In this document: one piece after another, positions 54,443-63,409 of the stretch
Position numbering within the stretch: the stretch's first letter is position 1
Layout: the number at the start of each line of letters is the position of its first letter
From: Nothopassalora personata
Lineage: Eukaryota > Ascomycota > Dothideomycetes > Mycosphaerellales > Mycosphaerellaceae
Direction: 5' to 3'
Length of the DNA: 64,000 nt
Assembly: GCA_033816765.1 (NCBI GenBank)
Contig: CM066288.1
Coordinates: forward strand, 2,976,001-3,040,000
Notes under the pieces: model-generated
The model's input: only the letters and a program-made list of their open reading frames with translations
What the model was told of the DNA's origin: nothing
Database searches by the model: none
Position numbers and translations under genes: made by a program

Positions 54443-55435
54443 CTAGGCAGATTTCGAGAGAAAGCTCTCGCATTCCTGGTATGTCTTCTCTTCGCGAATC
54501 ATTGCGTTGAATTCGCGGCTAACCATGTTCCTTTTCTTGCAGTTCCTTGCAAAATGGCCTTGCTCGCCACATACGTAGCAGGTGGAACCTTTGCTCTTCA
54601 GCCCCCTTCCTGTCCTACGTTCCGTTACGTCCAATTCCATTGGGTCTCCGTAACCATTAGGGTCCTGACTTCTGGCCTTGAAGCCCCCTCTTCCGCCCGC
54701 GGCGGGTCTCTGGTATCCAGGCTGTACGTGTCGGTCGTACCTCAACTCCTGGAGCCTTTCGTCGATCTCCTTTGCTGCCTTGATCATCGCCCCTAGCGTA
54801 ACGACGCTGGCGTTTCGGGATAGTTCGGCTTTGACGTTGTCTTTCAGCCCGAGGTAGAACTGCGATCGCAAAGCTGCGTCGTTCCATTCCAGGTCGGCGG
54901 CATATCCTTGGAATTCTGAGGCGTACAGCGCTACAGAAGTAGTCTGTCGAAGTTGTCGGATATGTCGGTCGGCGTATACCTCCTCATTTGGTATCCCGTA
55001 TAGATCATCGAGTTTCGTCTCAAACTCGTCGTAGTCGTGGAAAATTTTTCGAGTTTCCGTTTTCGGTGTTTCTCCCTCGCCCTGGTTGTGTAGCCAGTCC
55101 TTGAGGTATGGTCGGAATCCTCTAGCTGCTTTTCCTCGTAGGAAGGATGCGGCGTACAAGACTTTAGAAGCCTCGCCTTGAAACTGGTGTGCGTTGAAGT
55201 GAAGGTACAACTGAACCTGCAGTTGAAAAGCCTCCAGTTTGTCCTTGGTCCCGTCGAACGTCTCCGGCGTAGACACCTTAGGTGCACGGTGGTGGTCCAA
55301 TGGGTTCAGCATACCCATAGGAGTGTTGTTGTTCTTGCTGCTTCCTGTAATCGACATTTCGCTCATTCGTTCCGTGATGCCAGTTGACTGTGGCTGTTGT
55401 CGTGACGGACTCCGGGTAGCGTCTCTCCCAGACAT
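54443..55435 (-). CDS. Gag protein of Gypsy-type element
   Basis: 330 aa from an ATG at 55435-55433. It has a disordered Ser/Gln-rich start, a Ty3/Gypsy retrotransposon gag (capsid) domain (about residues 55-235, with FDGTKDKLEAFQLQVQLYL, FLRGKAARGFRPYLKDWL, YASEFQGYAADLEWNDAALR and FYLGLKDNVKAELS), a basic Gly/Arg linker and one CCHC zinc knuckle (CYVCGEQGHFARNC, about 290-303). It stops at 54443 with no frameshift into pol, and no pol follows. Capsid and nucleocapsid functions look intact, so it could form particles that package the element RNA if a helper supplies enzymes. Confidence 0.88.
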   Translation of the reverse strand: MSGRDATRSPSRQQPQSTGITERMSEMSITGSSKNNNTPMGMLNPLDHHRAPKVSTPETFDGTKDKLEAFQLQVQLYLHFNAHQFQGEASKVLYAASFLRGKAARGFRPYLKDWLHNQGEGETPKTETRKIFHDYDEFETKLDDLYGIPNEEVYADRHIRQLRQTTSVALYASEFQGYAADLEWNDAALRSQFYLGLKDNVKAELSRNASVVTLGAMIKAAKEIDERLQELRYDRHVQPGYQRPAAGGRGGFKARSQDPNGYGDPMELDVTERRTGRGLKSKGSTCYVCGEQGHFARNCKKRNMVSREFNAMIREEKTYQECESFLSKSA

Positions 55436-55468
55436 ATGCAAAGTGCCCTGGTGGTGGTGCTCAAAGTT

Positions 55469-55821
55469 GTTAGGAACCGCTGTACGTTATCACAACTCGG
55501 GCTTGGATCTTTGCAGGGATGTCTCAATCAGTTATGAAGGTAGTGGTTCCAAACAGTATATGGTGTATACTTAAAATGAGTTGAGCACGAGGCTCCTATC
55601 TACTTGCAAAAGAGCGTCGTCTATATAGTGCCGTGTCTTGGCGTGATCTGTCCTGCTCTCTCTTGCTCTCTTGATCTCTTGTTCTCTTGCTCTCTTGATC
55701 TCTTGATCTCTTGATCTCTCGCTCTCTCGATCTCTTGATCTCTTGCTCTCCGTCCCGCAAGTTTCTTTGCTCTCCTCGCTTAGTGAGTGGCTGTGAGTTC
55801 TCCACGAATCAAACCGTAACA
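55469..55821 (-). repeat. Gypsy-type 5' LTR (353 bp)
   Basis: Right copy, which is the 5' LTR for the gag strand. In element orientation the sequence after it (ACTTTGAGCACC) does not start with TGG, so priming by a full-length tRNA 3' end is not evident; self-priming or another primer is possible. Confidence 0.87.
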
Positions 55822-55864
55822 ACCTTCTTATATTCTTATAGAGTAATTTCCTTCTTCTACTAGC

Positions 55865-56765
55865 TTCGTTATATTATATATATTATTATATACATTATTA
55901 TATATATTATTATATACATTATTATATACATTGTTATATACATTATGATATACATTATTATATACATTATTATATACATTATTATATACATTATTATATA
56001 CATTATTATATACATTATTATATACATTATTATATACATTATTATATACATTATGATATACATTATTATATACATTATTATATATATTATTATATACATT
56101 ATGATATACACCATTATATACATTATTATATACACTATGATATACATCATGATATACACTATAATATACACTATGATATACACTATGATATACACCATTA
56201 TACTATAATATACACTATGATATACACTATGATATACACCATGATACTATAATATACACTATGATATACACTATGATATACACCATTATGATATACATTA
56301 TGATATACACTATGATATACACTATGATATACACTATTATGATATACATTATGATATACACTATAATATACACTATGATATACACCATTATGATATACAT
56401 TATATGATATACACCATTATGATATACACTATTATATACACTATAATATACATTATGATATACACTATGATATACACTATTATATACATTATGATATACA
56501 CTATGATATACACTATGATATACACTATTATATACACTATTATATACACTATTATATACACTATTATATACACTATTATATGTACTATTATGTACACTAT
56601 TATATATACTATTATATATACTATTATGTATACTATTATATATACTATTATGTATACTATTATGTATACTATTATATATACTATTATGTATACTATTATA
56701 TATACTATTATATATACTATTATATATACTATTATATATACTATTATATATACTATTATATACTA
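55865..56765. repeat. AT-rich minisatellite, 12-bp period, ~75 copies
   Basis: About 900 bp of tandem 12-mers with ordered variants. First come mainly TATTATATACAT units, then TATGATATACAC units with occasional insertions or deletions (about 56100-56540), then TATTATATACAC and finally TATTATATATAC units. The period stays 12 except at a few breaks. The apparent Ile/Tyr-repeat ORFs on both strands are a by-product of the period and not genes. Confidence 0.85.
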
Positions 56766-58542
56766 AGAATATATTAATAGATATAACTATTACCAGTATA
56801 TTACATTAGTATTATATAGCTAGAATCTAAGATATTCTAGAAACTCATTATAGAAAAAGTAGAAGTAGTAGTGTATAATGATGGAAAAAGAGTGCACGAC
56901 AATTATAATTACCCTGTTTCCGCCTAGGAGAACGCCTCAATGCTTGTTCACAGCGCTACGAAATGCTATTTTAGCTAACCGCGAAGGAGCCGGCATTACA
57001 GCAAGAGGCCGGCTCCACAAAGGAGCATTTTCTATGAGATGCGACTTTTCTATCCAACCTAGAATAGAGCTTTTGCCACCTTACCCACGACGCTATCTAA
57101 AAATGTCATTGTTCGACTCGTCGTGGATCGATCTATGCTTCATTTGTCTACAGTAAGTCTATAACAGCGCAGCCCTCAGGTCGCCGGTCTGGTGAGCCGA
57201 TGTCTACAACAACAACCGCTCGCCTTGTTTTCGCGCGCTGGTAATGTCGGCTGCCAATAAAATGGCCCAGCTCGCTGTCTAATACTATTGACACAAGGGG
57301 TGCTGTTCGAATACTGTAGACTTGCGCAGTCCCTCTCCAAGAAGAGCTAAAGGTTCACCCGTCCTTTATGGGAGAGAAGCTAGAAGCCATACCGCCTTAT
57401 CGGCCGGCGAAGGCTGCGGATTTTCCATCGTATGCCGCCGTTTTCCCACCACCAAAGTCAGGCCCCAGCAAGCTGGCTGAAATGCGCATTTCGCAGTGCT
57501 GTCACAGTCATCGTAGAGTGCAATTTGGAAGATCGCCCTCGAAAACTCAAAAGAAGCGGTAAGTCTTCGAGCGACAGCACTCTCCTTTTGTGATGGTCCT
57601 CTCACCGGCCAGCACAACACACGACAATGTCTTTAGTCGGTTGGCGGCAGATGTTAACCCTGAAGCTACACACCGTATTGCAAGGATCGTCAAGTAGGGC
57701 TGCGAGTGACATGTAATTTTGTAGTAAGCAGTAAGCACAGCCCGCGGCCATTAATGACAAGAGCTCAATCTCCTTGCTTTCACCGAACACGACACTACGG
57801 CGCAAGCACAGCTCTAGTGTCAGAGTACGAGCTGTTTATCGACGGCCTAGAAGATTTAGCGCTGGCTGCCAACTTCGGTCGTGGAAAAGGCGTCATCGTG
57901 ACGCCAAGATGCAAGGTACCCGCGGCCAAGCTAAGCCAATCACACGTGGGAGAAGGCTTCCTCGTCGACTGCCCTGGCCACGAAATGCCACTGCAAAATG
58001 ATGCACCTTATCCTAAACCTGCAAAAATCACTCGCACAGTGTGCGCTTCCAAGCCCAGAAGGGCGAAATCCCCTCTGGTGGTTCCGATCACTCCCGCTCA
58101 CGCCGTTTGCTCCGCCGGCAGTCACGCTTTCTACCGACAGACGCCTTTCAGTGGCCAGGGCACGATACGATGACCCACGCGGCTCTGCTCAATGCTGATT
58201 GTAATTACAGACGAGGCACCAATGCTACTGGCCGACATCCAGCACTTGTGGATCTATAGCGACATCCGAGAAATTACATACCATCCATGTCTGGTCGTGT
58301 AGGACTATCCGGACCTCATGTTGGCCGGACGCTACCTGACTGCCGCGACATTGATATGCCTGCCAGATCATCGTCTGTATCGCCTGTCTTTTATCGTCAC
58401 CCTTTCTTGGACTTCATATCTTCTTGTGTCGATACGTCCGTTTCTTGGGACACCACATTCGCTTTTGAATCGCTCTTGTGCTTCGCGCAATTGTTTCGTT
58501 AATTCTACCTAATATTCATCTCAAGCGGTTGTCCGGATCAAA
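56766..58542. other. Intergenic, 1.8 kb
   Basis: AT-rich until about 56880, then ordinary composition. ORFs of 60-155 codons (such as 57706-58173) lack a natural ATG or motifs. The last few hundred bases are the promoter of the cell-wall protein gene, with a CT-rich stretch about 58330-58500. I see no gene. Confidence 0.45.
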
Positions 58543-61023
58543 ATGATGAGGAACATTGCCCTTTTGGGCTTTGCCTCAATGGCATTTGGTGCCGTTGCGC
58601 CGCCAGCTTATGGAGAGTCTCCTCCAACTTACGGTGGCGGGTCTTCGAGCTCCAGCAGCTCGACAGTCCCGGCTCAGCCAACGACTACGGTTCCAGCCCA
58701 GCCCCCGAGCTATGGACAGTCCAGCTCAAGCTCGACAGTCCCGGCTCAGCCTACGACTACGGTTCCAGCCCAGCCCCCAACCTATGGCCAGTCCAGCTCA
58801 AGCTCGACGTCGTCCTCTGAGAGCTCGTCAAGCACGTCTTCGTCCTCGACCAGCTCAGAGTCTAGCAGCAGCAGCACTAGCACACCTTGCACCGAGGAGT
58901 TGACTACTTCGACCTCCATTAGCACTTCAACCTCGAGCTCGACAGTCCCGGCTCTGCCTACAACTACGGTTCCAGCCCAGCCCCCAAACTATGGCGTGTC
59001 CAGCTCAAGCTCGACGTCGTCCTCTGAAAGCTCGTCAAGCACGTCTTCGTCCTCGACCAGCTCAGAGTCTAGCAGCAGCAGCACGAGCACACCTTGCACC
59101 GAGGAGTTGACTACTTCGACCTCCATTAGCACTTCAACCTCGAGCTCGACAGTCCCGGCTCTGCCTACAACTACGGTTCCAGCCCAGCCCCCAAACTATG
59201 GCGTGTCCAGCTCAAGCTCGACGTCGTCCTCTGAAAGCTCGTCAAGCACGTCTTCGTCCTCGACCAGCTCAGAGTCTAGCAGCAGCAGCACGAGCTCCAG
59301 CAGCAGTTCGAGCTCCTCTTCATCCAGCAGCTCGACAGTCCCGGCTCTGCCAACGACTACGGTTCCAGCCCAGCCCCCGAGCTATGGACAGTCCAGCTCA
59401 AGCTCGACAGTCCCGGCTCTGCCTACGACTACGGTTCCAGCCCAGCCTCCAAGCTATGGCGTGTCAAGCTCTAGCTCTTCGGCGTCGTCTTCGTCCTATG
59501 AAAGCACCACCTCGAGCTTCGTATCGAGCAGCTCCAGCACGATCTCATCGACATCCGAGAGCAAAACCTCAACCGTCCCCCACAGCCCCGAGACTGGGTC
59601 GGCTTCTAGCAGTTCTCCACCTTGTACTGAGAGCACTACCTCGACTTCAACGACCCCTCAATCCCCAGTTGGTTCTACTAGCACCACACCAGGGAAGCCA
59701 GTCGGTTATACCAGTCACACTGAGAGCGAGTCTACCACCATCCCAGTGGTCTACAAGACAACTACGTCAGCCATCACTACGACCACTGTTACCACGAGTG
59801 TCGGGACGACTGCCGTCACTTCTGGCACCAAAACTTTGCTTACGACCTACTCGACCGTTAGCACTCTAACCCAGACCATCGGCACCACTGTAACCTTGCC
59901 ATGCACGGAGACACAGACTGTTCCAGTCGGCAAGCTGTCGACCTCTGCTTCTGAGTCCAAGACGACACCAAACTCGCCAGCAACTTACAACACCGAGTCC
60001 ATCCCAACTGCGCCAGCTACTTACCCAGGTCCATCCCGCACGCCTAAGACTGTCTATACCACTATCGTCTCCACTGTTCCATGCGGGGGTTGCGAGGAGA
60101 AAACCACTGTTGTCACACAAACCGTTCCGGTAACCGTGCCGCAGCCCAGTGGTACCGCACCAACCGCGCCTGGCTATGGCCAGCCATCTGGTAGCGCATC
60201 GCAACCAGTCCTACCTTCCACTCCAGGAAGCCCAGTTCAGCCAACGGCACCATCCTACGGCCAGCCATCTGGTAGCGCATCGCAACCAGTCCTACCTTCA
60301 ACGCCAGGAAGCCCAGTTCAGCCAACTGCACCATCCTACGGCCAGCCATCTGGTAGCGCATCGCAACCAGTCCTACCTTCCACTCCAGGAAGCCCAGTTC
60401 AGCCAACTGCACCATCCTACGGCCAGCCATCTGGTAGCGCATCGCAACCAGTCCTACCTTCAACGCCAGGAAGCCCAGTTCAGCCAACTGCACCATCCTA
60501 CGGTCAGCCATCTGGTAGCGCATCGCAACCAGTCCTACCTTCAACTCCAGGAAGCCCAGTTCAGCCAACTGCACCATCCTACGGTCAGCCATCTGGTAGC
60601 GCATCGCAACCAGTCCTACCTTCAACGCCAGGAAGCCCAGTTCAGCCAACTGCACCATCCTACGGTCAGCCATCTGGTAGCGCATCGCAACCAGTCTCAC
60701 CTTCCACCCCGGCAAGCCCTGTTCAGCCAACGGCACCATCTTACGGTCAGCCATCCGAAACTCCCTCTGTTGGTGTGCCCACCACTTTGGCTTACAAGCC
60801 GTCGCCAACTCCACCTACATACCCAGTGGGAGGCACACCAAAGAATCCCGCGAGCCCACCTTCTTACGGTGGCGGTAATGGTACCATTAGCCAACCAAGC
60901 GGAACTGGCTCAGTTCCATCTGCCACTGGGACCAACCCAGCAACTTACACTGGTGCAGCATCTGTCATGAAGCCAGGTATGGCTATCCTCGCAGGTGCTG
61001 TGGCCCTCATTGCTTTCGTCTAG
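58543..61023 (+). CDS. Ser/Thr-rich, repeat-containing GPI-anchored cell-wall protein
   Basis: 826 aa from ATG 58543, single exon. A secretion signal (MMRNIALLGFASMAFGAVA) is followed by a low-complexity Ser/Thr/Pro mantle. Two repeat systems are clear: a 69-aa (207-bp) Ser-rich block at about 58787-59335 (two full copies and a partial one, each with TVPALPTTTVPAQPP and CTEELTTSTS), and seven 27-aa (81-bp) units at about 60167-60730 (YGQPSGSASQPVLPSTPGS). The C-terminus (GAASVMKPGMAILAGAVALIAFV, read as two parts: a small-residue site then a hydrophobic tail) fits GPI-anchor addition. Such proteins are heavily O-mannosylated wall proteins or adhesins. There is no recognisable ligand-binding head domain. 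Repeat number probably varies between isolates. Confidence 0.85.
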   Translation: MMRNIALLGFASMAFGAVAPPAYGESPPTYGGGSSSSSSSTVPAQPTTTVPAQPPSYGQSSSSSTVPAQPTTTVPAQPPTYGQSSSSSTSSSESSSSTSSSSTSSESSSSSTSTPCTEELTTSTSISTSTSSSTVPALPTTTVPAQPPNYGVSSSSSTSSSESSSSTSSSSTSSESSSSSTSTPCTEELTTSTSISTSTSSSTVPALPTTTVPAQPPNYGVSSSSSTSSSESSSSTSSSSTSSESSSSSTSSSSSSSSSSSSSSTVPALPTTTVPAQPPSYGQSSSSSTVPALPTTTVPAQPPSYGVSSSSSSASSSSYESTTSSFVSSSSSTISSTSESKTSTVPHSPETGSASSSSPPCTESTTSTSTTPQSPVGSTSTTPGKPVGYTSHTESESTTIPVVYKTTTSAITTTTVTTSVGTTAVTSGTKTLLTTYSTVSTLTQTIGTTVTLPCTETQTVPVGKLSTSASESKTTPNSPATYNTESIPTAPATYPGPSRTPKTVYTTIVSTVPCGGCEEKTTVVTQTVPVTVPQPSGTAPTAPGYGQPSGSASQPVLPSTPGSPVQPTAPSYGQPSGSASQPVLPSTPGSPVQPTAPSYGQPSGSASQPVLPSTPGSPVQPTAPSYGQPSGSASQPVLPSTPGSPVQPTAPSYGQPSGSASQPVLPSTPGSPVQPTAPSYGQPSGSASQPVLPSTPGSPVQPTAPSYGQPSGSASQPVSPSTPASPVQPTAPSYGQPSETPSVGVPTTLAYKPSPTPPTYPVGGTPKNPASPPSYGGGNGTISQPSGTGSVPSATGTNPATYTGAASVMKPGMAILAGAVALIAFV
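60167..60730 (+). repeat. 81-bp tandem repeat, seven units
   Basis: The core of the unit recurs at 60181 and then every 81 bp to 60667. Copies are near-identical, differing mainly at silent sites (TCC/TCA before ACNCCAGG; GGC/GGT before CAGCC). The last full unit has diverged (VSPSTPAS). The reading frame is kept because 81 is a multiple of 3. Confidence 0.9.
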
Positions 61024-62139
61024 CGCGTCTAGAAGAAGCGATGCCACGAAGCAATTAGAGGTGGCCATTTTCTTTCTGAGAGCATGATTAAATATCTGGA
61101 ATGCGTGTATTAACCCTTATTCATAGTACGGGTATGCATAGGTTACATTTCATTTGTTACTGCGGACGGATGATGAAGATGCATGACGGTCCAATTACGG
61201 GCGTCGTACGCGACGAACGTGCGGTTGACTAAATCTTGGCTTCAGTGACATCGGATACACACACCGCTGACTCTGGAAGGAAGAATTTCTGGAGAACTTA
61301 TTTCGTCGTTTGATTGCATATGTGAATTAATTGCTGTGTTGATCTTCATCCTCAATCTCGTTGTTTTGTTATGGCGTGCAGTTGGAATAGGGACAAAGGC
61401 AATGCCGGTTGTCTGGTAAGGTTGATGCCAGGGGAACTAGCGTCCCGAGCACACCACCGTCTCAAGGGAAGATATCGATCCGAAAGGCCGGTCCATCCCT
61501 TCGGAAACTCATCGCCACAACTGTATCAACGATTCCGAAAGATAGTGACACGCTGCGGATACACATGAGACGTCTCCAAACGGGACCACATCACCTGAAG
61601 AGCCAGACAGATCGCCCTGGACTGCAGCAAATCTCTCGATCGACCACAGGACGATGTGATCCTGCAGGCTTGCGAGGTCATAGTGTCACCAGCCCATGAG
61701 CGCATCGAATCACCCACCGCGAAGGAGGCAAGCCAATATTACCAAAGACCATCTCTACAGCTCTGCAGCGTGATGGCTCTCGAGCTGTAGCGACGCGGTA
61801 CAGGTTATCGCGTCTCCTTCTCATGTCGACAACGACCTGGAATCGCCTATCATGTCGTCGAAAGGTCTCTTGCCTTCCACTAGCCTGCAGTCATCAACGG
61901 CACAGGGACGCACTACAGACACTGGTCACGATTGTACCAAGCCTACGAACACAAAGGCGAGCTTAGTAGTGTACTGATGTGTAGCCGGATCTCTCGATCG
62001 TCAATATCTTCCACACTGGGCTGCCGATAGGCTGTTGCCGCACTGACGAAGGCCTCCCTAGGGGAGGTGGTAGCGTCTGAGCCAGTGGTCGTCACTGGGG
62101 ACTTGATGAAGGTCTGCTTCTGTGTTGGAGTATCTCGGG
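61024..62139. other. Intergenic, 1.1 kb
   Basis: 3' flank of the cell-wall protein gene. A minus-strand frame 62149-61943 (MSITRDTPTQKQTFIKSPV...) looks weakly coding and might be an alternative 3' exon of the doubtful gene to its right. Otherwise nothing. Confidence 0.35.
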
Positions 62140-62860
62140 TTATAGACATGATTTGCGGTTGGATTGGAGCTTTAGCAGATCTTGCATGACTGCGGTTCTG
62201 AGGTTTGGAGGCTCGATGGTGGTAGGGTGCTCTTTGGGTGGTGGTGGCGGAATCAGTAAGGACTGAACAGCCTGTTTCAGGAGAACAGAGTCAGACGGAA
62301 GGATGGACTGAGCGTGCTTGATGACCGGCTCAGCAAGGTCTCTCCGACAGGTTGAGAGTGGTCCGGCGGTGATTGTGGGGATGGTTCTTGTCCTGCCACA
62401 ATATGAGGCGTACCGAAGTGCTGGAGAAGGACTCGGTTGTGGTCTCCCGCGACATTTGTAGATGGAATAAAGGTCTCTCACCTAGAGCATCTGAGTCAGT
62501 AGGCTGGATGTAATAGCATGGCGCTCGAGTAGGCCTACCACGCAAGTGGAGGAGCGCAATGTGGGTGCTATTATGCTCGGTGGCTCGAGGTCGAAAGCTC
62601 GCAGTCTGCGAAGATGGTGATGGACTTAGCGAGGGCTCACCAGCGTGGGACAAGGAAGTAATGTCGCGGATGCTGCCAAGCTCGTTGTGGTAGCTGAATT
62701 CCGCATGGGTAGGCAGTGCTGTGTTGTGAGAGGCGGAGGTGCGCCTAACTGGCACGCTGTTGGCGGGTTTGTTGGTGGTTGATGCTGTTGTCTGAGTTTG
62801 AGTACCAAGAACAGCTCCGCATGTGTCCGCATGTGTGCGATTTCGGCAAGGCCTGTGCGC
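62140..62860 (-). CDS. Doubtful multi-exon hypothetical gene
   Basis: Coding-looking pieces link in phase if two introns are removed: 62538-62482 (GTAGGC...CTGACTCAGATGCTCTAG) and 62413-62272 (GTACGC...CTGAC...AACAG). The joined product contains PVRRTSASHNTALPTHAEF, GEPSLSPSPSSQTASF, MSRETTTESFSSTS, SLLIPPPPPKEHPTTIEPP and AVMQDLLKLQSNRKSCL*. It is Ser/Thr/Pro-rich with no domain. I find no convincing start ATG; the frame is open up to about 62860. It may be a real gene of unknown role, a decayed one, or noise. Confidence 0.3.
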
Positions 62861-63378
62861 ATCTTATTGTAACCAACCCAGGGAGAGCTCCCTGCAAATT
62901 GAGGGGGGAGGAGTTGGTTGTTGATGTTGTTGCGAAGATGAAGTTGCAAGGAGAGCTGTAATTGGCCTGAAAGGGTGCTTCTCACGCGACCCACACTCAC
63001 CTGCAGCGCACCGACAGCGGCGCCTTCCTCACTTTTCTGGCAAAGACCTTCTGTGATAAATCGCGGTGTACTGAATCTCGCGTTGAGGTCACGAAGCCCT
63101 GAGTCCTCTGTCCAGTGAGGCCTCCGCCGGTCGTGTACAGTACGCTCGACAGCGGAGCTGGGATTCACTCACAATTCCACTTTCACATGTAGCTACACGC
63201 TCCCACCCCCGCATTTCAGCGGGAAGCCTTGACCATGAGCATTGCTTATTGTTTCGTTTCCATTGATAAAGACTTTCTCCAACAAAGATCAACCCCACGT
63301 TGCGCGCAAGTCACCATCCCACCAGCAAACGCGAGAGAGGGTTACCTTGGGCGAGCACGGACGAAATATCTCGCATCA
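62861..63378. other. Intergenic, ~0.5 kb
   Basis: Between the doubtful minus-strand gene and the plus-strand gene at the right edge. May hold an upstream exon for either. Nothing firm. Confidence 0.35.
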
Positions 63379-63409
63379 TGGATGAAATCATGCTCGATGG
63401 TTCTGCTGA

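Larger units (their letters stand above)
53335..55821 (-). mobile_element. Non-autonomous Gypsy-type LTR element: gag plus antisense ORF, no pol
   Basis: A 2,487-bp element flanked by ACCTT duplications. LTRs at 53335-53688 (354 bp) and 55469-55821 (353 bp) differ, by my reading, only in one G (GGG against GG, about 53366/55500). Read on the minus strand the LTR runs TGTTACGG to CCTAACA. A purine tract (AGAAGGGGGATGG) precedes the 3' LTR, which fixes the orientation. Inside are a gag gene on the minus strand and, tail-to-tail 25 bp away on the plus strand, a second intact ORF. There is no protease, reverse transcriptase or integrase. Nearly identical LTRs and intact ORFs imply a recent insertion, mobilised by another element. 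Confidence 0.88.

Noticed and set aside
55869..56777. Open frames of repeated Ile/Tyr on both strands
   Set aside because: They follow mechanically from the 12-bp AT-rich tandem repeat, whose length is a multiple of three; composition is not protein-like.
57706..58173. 155-codon plus-strand ORF upstream of the cell-wall protein gene
   Set aside because: Starts on GTG, Pro/Arg/Lys-rich, no motif; looks like chance open sequence.
60167..60730. CRISPR-like regularly spaced repeats
   Set aside because: The units are directly adjacent coding repeats without unique spacers, in a eukaryotic gene.
60113..60814. 233-codon minus-strand frame with regular repeats
   Set aside because: Antisense shadow of the 81-bp repeats of the cell-wall protein gene; lacks independent support.
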